A DNA stretch of 64,000 nucleotides from Sisyra terminalis (GCA_958496175.1 OY292278.1:37882001-37946000), one strand, 5' to 3'; positions 1 to 11,383 are shown, counted from the stretch's first letter. The notes: generated from the sequence alone by a model not told the origin. Translations and numbers: made by a program.

Positions 1-264
1 CGACATTATTTTCCGGTACACCTAAGACTACGTATACTTTGACTCATATCCTTGGTCGTTGGGGACATATCCCCTACAGTGTATATAGGATACAATTGAT
101 CATATATAAAGGATGTTGTAGCAACCTCTTTAGTAGTAACTAGTAGCAAAAATGTCCTCTTTCATATATAATTGGAGCACGAAGGAAATCTATAGCAGTT
201 TTGGGTTGAAACCTCAATTTTATATATTTAATTTGTTATTATGAAATGGTTATATTATACAAAC

Positions 265-585
265 CTCGTTAAAAGGCTTAATTTTGGTGTGCATGATGAA
301 ATTGAATTTGCAAAGCTCGCAGGAACGGGTCGCCGAGGCGGTGAGCCATTGTTGCAAGCAGGCTTGATGGACGTATTTGAGACTTCCGGAACAATAACAA
401 GGGGCGAGCAGCGGGTTTTGATTGTCGGCCTCACAATGGCATATCCGGCAAATATCGTTGTTGGAAAAGGAAATGTTTGAGCTAGTGGAACCCAAACGTC
501 CTGTTGTTCCTTGCGTGTAAACAGGCTCCGTCGACATTATCCAGCTTTCGCTCTCATTCGCCTTGCTGTTATTCAATCGTGGCAT
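265..585 (-). CDS. MARCHF8: MARCH1/8-like membrane RING-CH E3 ubiquitin ligase, first coding exon
   Basis: This is the 5' coding exon of a MARCH-family ubiquitin ligase. The 107 residues contain a complete RING-CH (C4HC3) zinc domain: C46, C49, C63, C65, H73, C76, C89, C92. The flanking CRICHCEA and HQACLQQW motifs are typical of MARCH1/MARCH8. Family members are endosomal or plasma-membrane ligases that ubiquitinate transmembrane cargo, and their two membrane spans follow the RING. Those spans are missing here because the exon ends in phase 0 at a donor (AACGAG|GTTTGT, intron from 264 leftward) and the gene runs off the left edge. The ATG at 585 is preceded by an in-frame TGA six codons upstream, which supports this start. 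The domain is seen directly; the assignment to the 1/8 subgroup is from family knowledge. Confidence 0.85.
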
Positions 586-1490
586 TGTCGAGAAAACTGT
601 TCACATAGTTTCAGCTGACAATTCTCGACGAGTACGTTGAGTTGATTGGAATTTCTCTTGTCAGGAACGTTGATAACGTCAATAGATACCAAGTGCACAT
701 AAAGAAATAATCAAAATGGAATAATCGACAGTCACTCAACCAACCTTTCCGTTTTACGATCTTTTAATGGCATTTTATTTGTTTATCAACTTTTATTCAA
801 GTGTGATAACACAATATTTTATTACGATTATTATTTTATCGTCTGTCATTATATGCTAAAATATACAACAAACTTTAATTGTGTTGAATTAAGAACTTCA
901 AGGAATTTAGTAACTTTTGGTCACAACACCAACAAACCAGCGAAAAGCCGTTGGCATCATTGTTCGTTTCAAAACACGATTTTATTTCCCTTATTATTTT
1001 TTTATCGTTCTTATCTAATTTTACACTTGTGTTATCTTAATTTTTTATTCCATAAATAAAATAAAATGTGTCAATATTTTCTTTTTAATAAACAAATTTA
1101 ATTACCTTATTCGCCTTGTTTGTTTTCCTCCGTATCCCATGTGGTAGAAAAAATGCGTGACAAATGCCACCTAGGGTATTAATGAATAACTAAAAAGTCT
1201 ATATACGCTCGGTTCGAAACCTCAATAAACAATGAAAAATTTTAAATTTTCAAAATAAAATATTGCACTGTTCAATTATACTTTTTTATCCGGTTAATTA
1301 AACTTAATTCAAATAATTAAAGAGTTATATGTAAAAGCCCTTTAAATTAGACCAAAAAAAAAAACATAAAATAAAAGCACAAAAAATTAAAATGGTAAAA
1401 ACGGTAAAGTTTGGTAGTAAAACGAAATTAGAATATACCGGAAAGAAGTTAACGTGGAAAACATATTTATTTATATTGAAGAATAGGAAG

Positions 1491-1514
1491 TATATATATA
1501 TATATATATATATA
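1491..1514. repeat. TA microsatellite
   Basis: Uninterrupted (TA)n tract of about 12 units. Confidence 0.85.
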
Positions 1515-1524
1515 CCAGTAACTG

Positions 1525-1735
1525 ACAAAATTTTAATTTTCAATTAAAATTGTATTTATTTATTCTATTAGTAATTCTGTTTTAACTTTGTAACTTTTAA
1601 TTTTGCTACTCTGATTTAAATATATGCAATTGTACATTGCATTACATTACAATTGTAATATTCCAGCTCTATGTACATATGCTTTGCATCTCTGTAGAAT
1701 GTATGTTGGAAGTAAAATAAATAAAAAATATGCTG
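1525..1735 (+). mobile_element. LINE 3'-end fragment (same family as 7960-8800)
   Basis: A stretch of about 200 bp closely matching 8586-8800, including CTGATTTAAATA, ACATTACAATTGTAATATTCCAG and CTTTGCAT(C/A)TCTGTAGAATG, ending in an A-rich tail. Only the 3' UTR is present, as expected of a severely 5'-truncated non-LTR retrotransposon copy. Confidence 0.7.
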
Positions 1736-2094
1736 CATATTCGTTTCTTAAATGTTCCAGAATAATTCATAATTGCTCCAGGTCTACAGTCCATTAAAAT
1801 TGAGGTTTTAGAACAAAAAAGATTGTTGAAAGACTTTGTAATAAAAAGCATAAAAAGAACAATATTCACCTTTGATGAAAGACTTTTTGTTAAAAAAAAC
1901 ATGTATGCAGGTTACACTCTATAAATATGTATGTAAAATTTCAGGACTAGGATAATTGTAGGGTTTAATTATGATAATATTGATGCCAAGTTTAACAATT
2001 ATTTTACATTTTATTCACATATACATTATAAATTTTTCCAGACTCCGAGTTTGCATTTTCGATAAATGATATGAGAGTTGTTAACAAAAACGCC

Positions 2095-2210
2095 AATTAT
2101 TTCCTCCTCCTTAGTATCTTATGTTCCTATGGTTAAAAATTATAATACTATAGGGATTGTTCTTGAAACAGACTTAACTCACTTTCAAAATAAACGGTGC
2201 ATATAATGGT
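2095..2210. repeat. Mariner-like half element
   Basis: Reverse-complement match to the left part of the element at 20001: CTATAGGGATTGTTCTTGAAA, CTTAACTCACTTTCAAAATAAAC. Only one end is present. Confidence 0.55.
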
Positions 2211-2326
2211 TTTCAAGTGAAATTTAGGAAGCTACAGTTTATACCCAGTCCCGGAATCATTAAGTAGGCTGCATCCCACAGGATTCCACCCTCTTGAAGC
2301 CTCGTCAGATTTATTTTGAATGCCTA

Positions 2327-2393
2327 CCCTGTTAAAAAAAGGCATTTTGAAATAATTACATTAAAATGCCTTTAAATGCCTTTTTAATAGGGT
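2327..2393. mobile_element. GTTAAAAAA palindromic MITE family, copy 1
   Basis: Short element with inverted ends CCCTGTTAAAAAAAGGCATT and AATGCCTTTTTAATAGGG. This is the most compact copy; longer copies have an interior containing CCATTAGAAGTCGTTTAA. The duplicated TA at both sides may be a target duplication. Confidence 0.65.
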
Positions 2394-3601
2394 ACCGATT
2401 TTTGAATTTAAACTTTATTTCTCCAAAATCAGACCCTCGCAATAGTAAATCTAGGGTCTTCCGGGTCTTACTTATTTCGTCCTACTGAATTGACTGTGAT
2501 AAAAAATATGTTCATCATCATCGTTTCATTTCATTATAATATTTAGTATCATTAGAGAAATCAAAAATTAAAGAAAATATTCTATTCTATCACAGTAATT
2601 TCCGCTAATTTTAGAAGTAAAAATTCTTTTGTGATGAAATCATAAAATTAGATTTGCTCTATAAAATTATAGTCGTTAAATTTAATATAAAATTATTTGA
2701 ATGATTTTAATTTTTGGGTGACGAATCCCGCCACTATTCAAACCCTTATCAATATGTATTTTAGTTGTGATAAGAGTGGCACTGACGAATGACTCAAATG
2801 TATACTGATACACTTTCGAGAAAAAAGCAACAAGTCGTAGTTTGTATTTGCAACAAAACTATGTAAGAAAAATGAATTATGTCTAAAACATTCGAAGTGA
2901 AAATATACAGTAATCTAAAATATATTATATTTTTTTAAATAGAAAAAAATTTCCATTTCTCCCACTGTGTGGATACATCTATTTTTATCTTTCGTATCGT
3001 CCCGCAACTAAAAACGAAACGACAAAACCGAAAATAATTTCAAATGGAAACTATTTAACTAATGTTGGATGATTTCTAATCTAATCGATTGGGAACATTG
3101 GAAATAAGGCTTGAGAAAAGGAATCGAAAGATATTTTCATTAAATTTATGAGTGAGTTTGATAAGCGGATTTGATAAGATGAGTTTAGGAGTAAGAGGTC
3201 CCTCCATTTCTATGATACAATCGTTAAGTATGTGAAATTATGAAAATGAAAATATTGATTGTAGAATTTGATTTGATTTTTCTTGGAAAATTAGCTGTTA
3301 ATAATGGAATGGGAAACGTGGTTGAATTATTTGGCGTTTCGAGCTTGAAAAAATCATAAATGAGATGAAAGCATCGTTAAATATAAAGAGAGATACAATT
3401 TCAGTGTTCCAAAACTGACTTTATAAATAGAATAATTTCGTATTTGCCCGTTTCGTTTCAATCTCTCTCGTTAGATGAAAACTCTACGTGTGTTGTGCCT
3501 GTAACGAAATTGTGAACGAATGGGAAATTTACGAGAAAATCGCTATGTAGCATTCACATAATTCACATGAACTAATGTCGCGAAAAATCGGATAGCGAAA
3601 A

Positions 3602-6600
3602 ATGGCAACAATCGCGCACAGTATTGATATGGATTTCCGGGCGAAAAACGCCAATGGTGATGGTGATGTTTCGAAAAATGCATTATTCGGTGTTGACGAC
3701 CACGACTTTGTGATTCTCTTCAACGATACGTTCGACTTTACGTTCGACGAGGAGAACCAAACGAGTTCGGAACAGAAGTCTGCGTAGGTACACATTTTGT
3801 TGGGACAGCAACAGTTTTGCTTTGAATTTATTTGTAGGTCTGAGAAGGAATTTAGCTTGACAGAGGATAAAGACACGAGCAACAATCAAATCGGAAACAT
3901 AAATCGGTATCGATGCGACTATGAAGGTTGCGACCGAACTTATAGCACTTTAGGGAATCTTCGAACTCATTTAAAAACACACAAAGGTAAAACGAGCTTA
4001 AGAACCAATTCCAAAACTAATATATACTTACAAAATTGCAAACAACATTAATCATAACCATATCAACTATACTTTCCACAAGAATTTAATACAAGCCATG
4101 GCGGAGCTGCGTTTTCGTCGCCTGAGATCGATCGAAAATTCGCTACCCCCTACTTTCATCATCAGTCAAGAAAATTGATCAAAAGTCTTTTATTAACGAA
4201 CCTTAAAATCTTTCATTATTTATTATAAGCTCTTTGTACTTTCCTTTGAGCAAAATCTCTTATTCTTGTTAAAAAAAAACATTTTAAATGTTCAAAAAAC
4301 CCATTAAAAGCAATTAGAAGTCGTTCAAAGTTGTTAAAGGCATTTTAAACGAATGATTTCAAAATAACTCTAAATGGCTATTTTTAATAGGCATGGAATT
4401 GTCAATGTCAATATGCCACCCCATTATCATATACCACCAGGGATCATGCCCCCCCCCGTCCTATACCCAACACGCTACGCTACTGAATACAAATATTTAT
4501 CATAAAGAGACCCGGAACATTCGAGCAAAGAGGTACATTACCTCCAAGGGCGGATTCAGAATTTTTTTCTGGGGGGGACACAATATCATCTTTCATTTGC
4601 AAGAGTATAAAAGGAATCATGAAAAAAAACCGCAATTTCAGTCAGAAATAGACTAGAGTTTCACTAATGTTCTTTCTGTTACTTTATTCATATATTTTCA
4701 CAACTTTAATAATTTGATTTGCTTGTAAATATGTACTGTTATGGAATCTCCACAGTACACAAAAATACCTTTGGGGGGTATTTGGGGGGGCACGTGCCCC
4801 GTGCCTCCCCCCCTAAATCCACCCTTGATTACCTCAGTATGCTTTTACAAATTGAATAATTCTATTTTTGGCCACTCATACATTTAAATTTAAATATTCT
4901 AATACAGTGGTTCTTAACATTGTTGGAGGTACTGACCCCCTTAGAAAAATAAAATATAACTTTTACAAATTCAAAACAAAGGTACATATTTTGTACAAAT
5001 AGTAGGTGCATAAAATGAAAAAAAAACATTAAAACATGATATCCGCCAAACCTGTAAGACTGACTTACCAAACCCTTGGGGTTCGATTGAACTATGGTTC
5101 TAATAGACAACAAAATTACATATTTGAGAAAATCGACATTAGTTTCAGAATTGGGAATAGAATTTTTGATAAGTCTTATCATTAAATTATCAAACCATTT
5201 AGTTCTTAACATTTTTATTAGATCATTGTCTCTTTTCCAAGAAAAAAATATATTTAATGTCTCCATGGTCTATAATAGTTCATATTTCACCAACTTACTA
5301 TAAAGAAAGAAACAATCCCACAGTCATTCCAACCCTGTTAAAAAAGGCATTTTAAATGTTTAAAACGCCCATTAGAAGTCGTTTAAGTTAATAAAGGCAT
5401 TTTAAATGTAATGATTTCAAAATGCCTCTAAATGTCTTTTTTAACAAGGGATATGCTCTTCCTTATGTTTGTAAAGTTGTTGCGAAACTTGTAAAAAGTT
5501 TAAGCTCTTACAGGAGGGATCCCGGTTTAAAAAAAAGGCATTTCAAGACATTTTAAATGTTCAAAAAACCCATTAGAAGTCGTGTCAAGTTATTAAAGGC
5601 ATTTTGAAATCATTACATTTAAAATATTTTTAATAACTTCAAATGAAGCTTTTATCCAAATAGCTATCGAAAAATCCTACATACCAGGTATTTCGGCTAG
5701 CTATCTATTGGCTTAATAATAAAACTTTGGCTTACCTCACTTTTCCAATAATCAGTTAATTACCCAAGGAATCGTTTAAGTTAATAAAAGGGGAAATTTC
5801 AAATTCAAAACTATGACTTACATCACTTTAGCTTTAAGAGGCTCAATTCAAAGAAAGTAATGTGAATTGTCTAAATTAGTTATGAATTTTCAAACTTTAA
5901 AGAAAGTTGTAGTGAAAGAGGAAGTTAATAATAAGAAGACAGACAATATTATTTTCTTTAAGTGTGGGGTTTTTGTGGTATATACAACAGTTTTCTAAGA
6001 AGGGACATGACTCTATAAGAATGGATTGTGTATGAATCAAAATAAAAATATTTTACACAGAACCTCTGGTTTTGGTAGCACCAAATCAATTCAAACATTA
6101 TACAATTATAAAAAGTACATAAAACTATAATTTCTTTTTAATATTTTTTAGGTGAATATTCGTTTAAGTGTACCGAGAGCAATTGTGGAAAAGCTTTTCT
6201 GACTTCATACAGCCTTAAAGTTCACACCAGAGTGCATACAAAAGTAATAAGTTATCTTTTTTTTTAAAAAAGAAATATTTCTATTAAAATTTCCTTTACA
6301 TTTTATAGATAAAACCATTCGTGTGTGATATTGAAGAATGCCATAAAGCCTTCAATACAGTTTACCGATTGCGAGCACATCAACGACTTCATAATGGAAA
6401 TACTTTTAAGTGTGAACATGACGGATGTTTGAAATATTTTACAACACTTAGTGATTTAAAGAAGCATATTCGAACGCATACACAAGAACGGCCGTATAAG
6501 TAAGTATAGTAAAAAAATTAAAAAAATTGATAAGGAATAGCCTTTAAGTGAAACCATCGCAACTTTTCCTACTGAATTTTGTTGGAGACCCCTTGTTAAA

Positions 6601-9600
6601 AAGAGGAATTTAAAGGCGTTTTAAATGATCAAAAAAAAAAAACCCATTAGAAGACGTTTAAAGTAATTAAAGACAATCAAAGGCATTTTAAATTAAATGT
6701 TTTCAAAATGGTTCTAAATATCGTTTTTAACAGGGCTCTCATTAGTATCTGACAAAAATTAGGGAGATATTATGGTTCTCCTGGAGCCATGATTTGAAGA
6801 CGGATTCCTATAGATTTTGATGTAGTAAAACGAAAAGAAAGAATACATTTTTTCGATATCTTGCTTAGTTTACGAGACACTGATACTTACAAATGGAAAA
6901 AAAAAATCACTTTTTAGACGGATTTCTTTAGATTTTTAAAAAAGGTATTTTTTTTCAACCGCGGCTCCACCTATTTTTTTTTTGTGCTAAAAATCTAAAC
7001 AAAAGGAGTCCAGGGGCAAAACTCCGGTGGGGGCTGAATGGTTAAGCCCTCCAATAGTAAACAATAGTATTTGAAACGTTTATTTAATTATGGTCCGATT
7101 TATTCGCTAATCAAATTAAAAACAAAGTAGAAAATGCAACGTCGTCAAATATTGATGTCGCTAAAAAGGGACTTTCCTGTTAAAAAAAGGAATTTAGAAA
7201 TCATTAAATTTAAAATGCTTTTAATAACTTTAAACGACTTCTACTAGTTTTTTTGAGCATTTAAAATTCCTTTAACAGGGTTCGCTCCCGGACTCTAGTG
7301 TATATTTTTTGGCACAAAAAATAAGTGGAATCGCGGTTATAAGCATTTTTTTTAAATATCAAGGGAAATAAATCATTTAGTAATTCTGAAGATTCGATAT
7401 CTCGTAAACTAAGAGAGTTATCGAAAAAAAGTATTCAATATTTTCGTTTTATTTCATCGAGATCTACAAGAACACATTTTCAAATTGTGGTACTAAAAAA
7501 AAACATAGTTTGGTCGAAATTAGTTATTGAACCTTTCTTACATTTACTCCTCCAATTACGGCTGAGGCGGAGGACCTGGAATTCGTTCAGCTTTGGAGTT
7601 ATTTTTTTTTTTAAACTTTAACTCCAGTTTAGCTTCGGAGTCAAAGTTGGACTCTAACTTCGACTCCGGCTCTACCTTAGGTTTAATTTTTGATCATTAA
7701 TCGCTACCATCAAACACCAATTTAAATGCAATAGTATTGGGACTGGGATGTACAAAGTTTCAAAAATGTATTTTTAACTATTCATTGTATCCATGTTAAA
7801 AAAAAGACATTTAGAGGCATTTTGAAATCATTACATTTAAGATGCCCTTAAATGCCGTTTTTAACAGGAATTGTATTACTTAAACATAAATTTTGATAGC
7901 TCCAAATCCTGTTCCGATTTCTATAAAATTAATATTTTGGCTCCAATAATATACGTTTGGTAGTTACATTGATAGCATTCCTGATAATTTCCCCCTTAAA
8001 ATAAATAATTTTGATCTTAAAAGAGTAGTTAATTGTAAGTATCTGGGACTAATTTTCGATGCGCACATTAAATGGAACTCACATATCTATGAATTGGCAA
8101 AAAATAAGGTACTTTTCATTCATATTCTTTAAACTGAGCAAATGCTTAAGCCCCTCAGTATTAAAAACTATTTATCATGGGTTATTTGAAAATATAATCA
8201 ATTATGGCATAATTGCATGGGGTGGGGCTTATGAAAATAGTCTCAGGCCATTGACTACTATCCAAAAACGCTTTTTTAATTATTTCATCTCACGCAGTAT
8301 TGTTGATATACCCCTTGGTATCAAGGAATCACTTATCATAAATGCTTTAATATACTACTATCATGAATGTTAAGCCCAATACAATAATAAGAAAAAACAA
8401 ACTAGATCTAATTTGTTAAAGCTGCCTAAAACTAAGAGAACTATCAGCATTAAAAATCCATATATTATTGCGATAAAAAAATTTAATAAATTGCCCAACC
8501 ATCTTAAAACACTTAGTTTTAGGCGAAAGAAACTGAGGAAAATATTAATAAGCACAATGTTCACCTTTAGTGACTAAACACTGACATTATTTAATTTTAA
8601 ATTAAAATTGTACTTATTTATTCTATTGGTAATTCTGATTTAACTTTGTATCTTTTAACTTTGTAACTTTGTTACTTTTAATTTTGTTAAACTGATTTAA
8701 ATACATGCAATGGTACATTACAATTGTAATATTCCAGTTCTATATACAGATGCTTTGCATATCTGTAGAATGCCTACTGGAAGTAAAATAATATTAAAAC
8801 AAAAAAAAAAATCCATCAAAAACTTCCATTTCCGAGCTCCGACTCCTGAACCCTTGTTACTCCTCCTGTACCTTGGATAAAACTGCAATGTAGCAACGTT
8901 TCTAATTTTAATATACAAAACAACATTGAAATATAATAAAAATTGTAAAAATTCACAAAATGGAATTATATGGTTCTGTTTACTGTTATATACTATTGTT
9001 AGACAGTTAAAAATGGATCAATTAAACATGAACAGTTAATCACGCAATCCCTAAATCGTTAAATCGCAACCATTATAAATCATTATATGCTATACCTATT
9101 AGTTTTTGAATAAGTTTCATACAGTAGAAGTATAGGTATGGCTTATAATTATAATTAATTATAAATAATAATTATTTAACTGTCTATGTTTAAGTGCTAC
9201 GTGTTTGATGTTCGCATGTTCTTCTAAACGTATAATAATTTTTTGTCCTTTATGGTTTGAAGCATTAAAGTTATTTCTTAGTCCTTAAATTGATTTTATG
9301 GTTTTCAATAATCTAGTAAATCGAGAAATGATAACTTTTTGCTCGTTAGAGTATTTAAGCCCAGGATTTTCTTGTCACAGAGCTTTAACTGTTAAAAAAT
9401 ATTTAGAAGCATTTTGAAATTATTACATTTAAAATAACATTAATAATGTAACGTTTTTGAGTTATTTATATTTTACGGGTTTGTTAAGGATTTGTGTTAG
9501 GACTTAGGACATAGAACAATACACCACTTATATAGTTAAGAAAATGCCATTACTGTCGCTTTATAATTACTACGGTCTTTTAGCGACTCTAGGGTTAATA

Positions 9601-11351
9601 AAATCCGTAATCGAGAAATATCAAAAATTTGCTCGATACGGGGATCGAACCCAACACCTACCAGTTTTGGAGTGGTCCCCTAGACCACTGGACCTCCACA
9701 GAAACTACTTGATCATCTATTCATTTCTTTATTCTATTTACTTTTATGACTTCCGCAGTAGAGAGCCTTCTGAGTATAAGACCCAATCTGTAATAATAAC
9801 TTTAAATGACTTTTAATGTATTTAATTGCCTTCTTTTAACAGGGTTCACATTAATTTTTAAACAGTTAGCTTATTGTTAAAGCAATGTTACTAAGAAATG
9901 AATTAGTTCTTTTTTGCAAGAAATTTACTAATTATTTATCATAAATTTCTTGTAGATGTGACGAACAAGGATGTGGCAAGGCATTTACGGCCAGCCACCA
10001 TTTGAAGACGCACAAAAGAACGCACAGTGGTGATCGTCCGTACATCTGCACCTTTAGTAAGGAATGCCGACGTTCCTTCCCAACGGTTCATAGTCTGCAG
10101 TCCCACATTCGGTCCCACCAAATGAAGAAATCAAAATCTAGTCAAAGTTGCGAGGATTCCAAAGCAAAAGTGGAGTGGGTTGACGCTTTTACCAGTGAAC
10201 CAAGTAATAACTTTAATTTCGATCCAATTTTAACGAGTGAACCGCTTGAAAATCGGGACGATATTAACTTCGACATCGAAAAACGGATCAATGAGTTGAC
10301 CGCTATTGAAATGTCGATGGCACAAGAGGAAGAAGTACCATCGCAATGGATCGATGTGATGGCATTGGCTGCCAAAGTTGAAAATCCCATACAAATTTCG
10401 AATCAATCCGAAACCAACGAAACTATCGACTCTCTAAGTGTAGTCCCAACGATTATACAATCTTACATGAACATAGAATCGCCAACACCAAATTTCGCAT
10501 ATCCTGAAGAAAGTCAAGAAGAAGAACTTCCCTCAACCTCTCCATCTATTCATCACGATCCGATGGATTTGGACTTTTTGACCAAATCCGACAAAAACGA
10601 TTGTAAAAAGTGTACAAATGTGGTGACGGCGGCTCAAATCAATGAAATCAATTTCGAGGAACAAGTGATCGACAACAGCGAATTTCATAACTATGAAACG
10701 AATATTCTCACACAAATTCAAACGCCAGACTTTTACGATTTGCAAAACAACAATTTGGAGTATCTGTTCAATTCGATTCAAACAAGTAACAACAATACAA
10801 ACCTACTGAAAGACATAACTGCAGACGCCGACATTTGCAAGTGTGTCGACTGCAAATGTACTTCAACAAAAAATTGCCAAGATTGCCACCAATTCAAAGA
10901 CGATCTCAACCAAATCCAGGACACCTACAACCCCGAATTGATTGTCTCGCAACAAATCCCTGTTCAATTCAATCCACCAATCGCCACCACCGAAACCGAC
11001 ACTTTACTATCTCACGAAATATCCGATACTTCTTCCAGGAACGCAGACATCTTCGACCTTCTAGAAAAGGGATGTAAATGCTCGAAACCAAATTCCGATA
11101 CAGATAAGTCCACTGGGTGTTCCTGCGCGGAAAAGTCGCAATCCTGCAATTCGGAGGTTTCAACTGTTTTGAATAATTCTGAAATGAAAAGTGGCGGCGG
11201 CGGCGGCAAATGTTGCATAATGGTGTGCTTGAAAACGTTGGAACATTTGAGTGAAATGTTGGTTTTGGCAAATAAATGTTGTTCGATTAGCACGTTGTCG
11301 ATATTGCTATCAAACAACCATTCTAGTTATAAAAACACTAATGAACTTTGA
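3602..11351 (+). CDS. MTF-1: Metal-responsive transcription factor 1 (MTF-1), five exons
   Basis: MTF-1 is a nuclear zinc-finger factor that binds metal response elements and drives metallothionein and metal-transporter genes. Exons: 3602-3777, 3838-3986, 6152-6243, 6309-6499, 9956-11351 (2004 nt, 667 aa). Six C2H2 fingers are encoded across exons 2-5 in the family's order, with diagnostic cores such as [24 protein letters not shown] and [12 protein letters not shown]. Finger 6 has an unusual C-x5-C spacing (ICTFSKEC) where the others have C-x4-C. The acidic C-terminal part has a cysteine cluster near residue 497 ([17 protein letters not shown]) resembling the copper-sensing cluster of fly MTF-1. 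Two further Cys-rich patches follow near 575-600 and 615-645. The ATG follows an in-frame TAG by two codons. Introns 2 and 4 are swollen by mobile elements. The first splice is the least certain because its donor (AA|GTCTGC) is weak. Confidence 0.93.
4270..4391. mobile_element. GTTAAAAAA palindromic MITE family, copy 2
   Basis: Long copy in MTF-1 intron 2 with ends CTTGTTAAAAAA and ATTTTTAATAGG and the shared interior AATTAGAAGTCGTTCAAAG. Confidence 0.65.
4545..4827. mobile_element. hAT-like MITE with perfect 8-bp TSD ATTACCTC
   Basis: A 283-bp element with inverted ends CAAGGGCGGATTCAG and CTAAATCCACCCTTG, flanked on both sides by ATTACCTC (4537-4544 and 4828-4835). The G-rich and C-rich tracts next to the ends are part of the terminal repeats. 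It lies in MTF-1 intron 2 and has no coding capacity. Confidence 0.85.
4905..5097. mobile_element. hAT-like MITE (CAGTGGTTCTTAA family) with TSD TTCTAATA
   Basis: A 193-bp copy of the family also seen at 33568. It starts CAGTGGTTCTTAACATTGTT and shares GTTGGAGGTA, CTGACCCC, and a right part with GGGGTTCGATTGAAC. TTCTAATA flanks both sides (4897-4904 and 5098-5105). The right terminal repeat is eroded. Confidence 0.75.
5333..5449. mobile_element. GTTAAAAAA palindromic MITE family, copy 3
   Basis: Ends CCCTGTTAAAAAAGGCATTT and TCTTTTTTAACAAGGG; interior CCATTAGAAGTCGTTTAAG as in other copies. MTF-1 intron 2. Confidence 0.75.
5529..5645. mobile_element. GTTAAAAAA palindromic MITE family, copy 4 (eroded)
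   Basis: Contains TTTAAAAAAAAGGCATTTCA, CCATTAGAAGTCGTGTCAAG and ATTAAAGGCATTTTGAAATC, but the right end is lost. MTF-1 intron 2. Confidence 0.6.
6591..6735. mobile_element. GTTAAAAAA palindromic MITE family, copy 5
   Basis: Ends CCCTTGTTAAAAAGAGG and CGTTTTTAACAGGG with the shared CCATTAGAAGACGTTTAAAG interior. It sits near the start of MTF-1 intron 4. Confidence 0.7.
7068..7172. repeat. Right half of the TTCGCGAATT MITE family
   Basis: TATGGTCCGATTTATTCGC, AAATTAAAAACAAAGTAGAAA and ATGCAACGT match the right half of the complete copy at 62643. Confidence 0.6.
7172..7280. mobile_element. GTTAAAAAA palindromic MITE family, copy 6
   Basis: Ends CCTGTTAAAAAAAGGAATTT and TTCCTTTAACAGGG, with the interior in reverse orientation (AAACGACTTCTACTAG). 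MTF-1 intron 4. Confidence 0.65.
7797..7870. mobile_element. GTTAAAAAA palindromic MITE family, copy 7
   Basis: Compact copy with GTTAAAAAAAAGACATTTAG and ATGCCGTTTTTAACAGG. The heptamer ATTGTAT occurs on both sides and may be part of a target duplication. Confidence 0.65.
7960..8800 (+). mobile_element. 5'-truncated, degenerate non-LTR retrotransposon (LINE) 3' end
   Basis: The C-terminal part of a LINE reverse transcriptase can be read with frame breaks: [18 protein letters not shown] near 8035, [20 protein letters not shown] at 8168-8227, then a basic tail with [12 protein letters not shown] near 8480-8515. These are standard post-catalytic motifs of non-LTR elements. A 3' UTR of about 200 bp follows and is repeated at 1525. 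The clade is not assigned. It lies in MTF-1 intron 4 in the gene's orientation and is not intact. Confidence 0.75.
9389..9440. repeat. GTTAAAAAA family remnant
   Basis: CTGTTAAAAAATATTTAGAA followed by CATTTTGAAATTATTACATTT, matching the left part of compact copies. Confidence 0.5.
9553..9706 (-). mobile_element. tRNA-derived SINE copy A
   Basis: On the minus strand the head carries an A-box-like segment and a B box GGTTCGATCC, then CGAGCAAATTT, and the body CCTAGAGTCGCTAAAAGACC ending GTCGC..ACAG-like. It lies in MTF-1 intron 4. All SINE copies listed here share this head and body order. Confidence 0.8.
9790..9842. repeat. GTTAAAAAA family remnant (right end)
   Basis: AAATGACTTTTAATG then TTGCCTTCTTTTAACAGGGT, matching the right end of longer copies. 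Confidence 0.5.
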
Positions 11352-11383
11352 TGAAATTATAAGTATTTGTGTTTGGCATAGTT

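Larger units (their letters stand above)
586..3601. other. Intergenic region between MARCH-like gene and MTF-1
   Basis: This 3-kb spacer separates two divergently transcribed genes, so it must contain both promoters. I see no coding exon in it; the small ORFs here are AT-rich and match nothing. It holds a TA microsatellite (1491-1514), a LINE 3' end (1525-1735), a mariner-like half element (2095-2210) and one copy of the GTTAAAAAA palindromic family (2327-2393). From 2400 to 3600 I recognise no feature beyond the MTF-1 upstream region, which has an in-frame TAG at 3593-3595 just before the start codon. Confidence 0.5.
6800..7505. repeat. Large inverted repeat inside MTF-1 intron 4
   Basis: Arms at about 6800-7030 and 7285-7505 are imperfect reverse complements. 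The left arm's CTTAGTTTACGAGA pairs with TCTCGTAAACTAAG in the right arm; ACCGCGGCTCCACCTATTTT pairs with AATAAGTGGAATCGCGGT; AGGAGTCCAGGGGC pairs with GCTCCCGGACTC. The spacer contains a MITE half (7068-7175) and another palindromic MITE (7175-7280). The arms are probably the ends of an old DNA transposon. Confidence 0.7.

Noticed and set aside
3785..3787. Stop-codon readthrough in MTF-1
   Set aside because: The frame on both sides is the same, but a 60-nt interval with a GT start and TTTGTAG end fits the short introns common in this window, so splicing is the simpler reading.
9544..9816. 90-codon plus-strand ORF
   Set aside because: It lies almost wholly within a SINE copy (complement of the B box and body), so it is not a gene.
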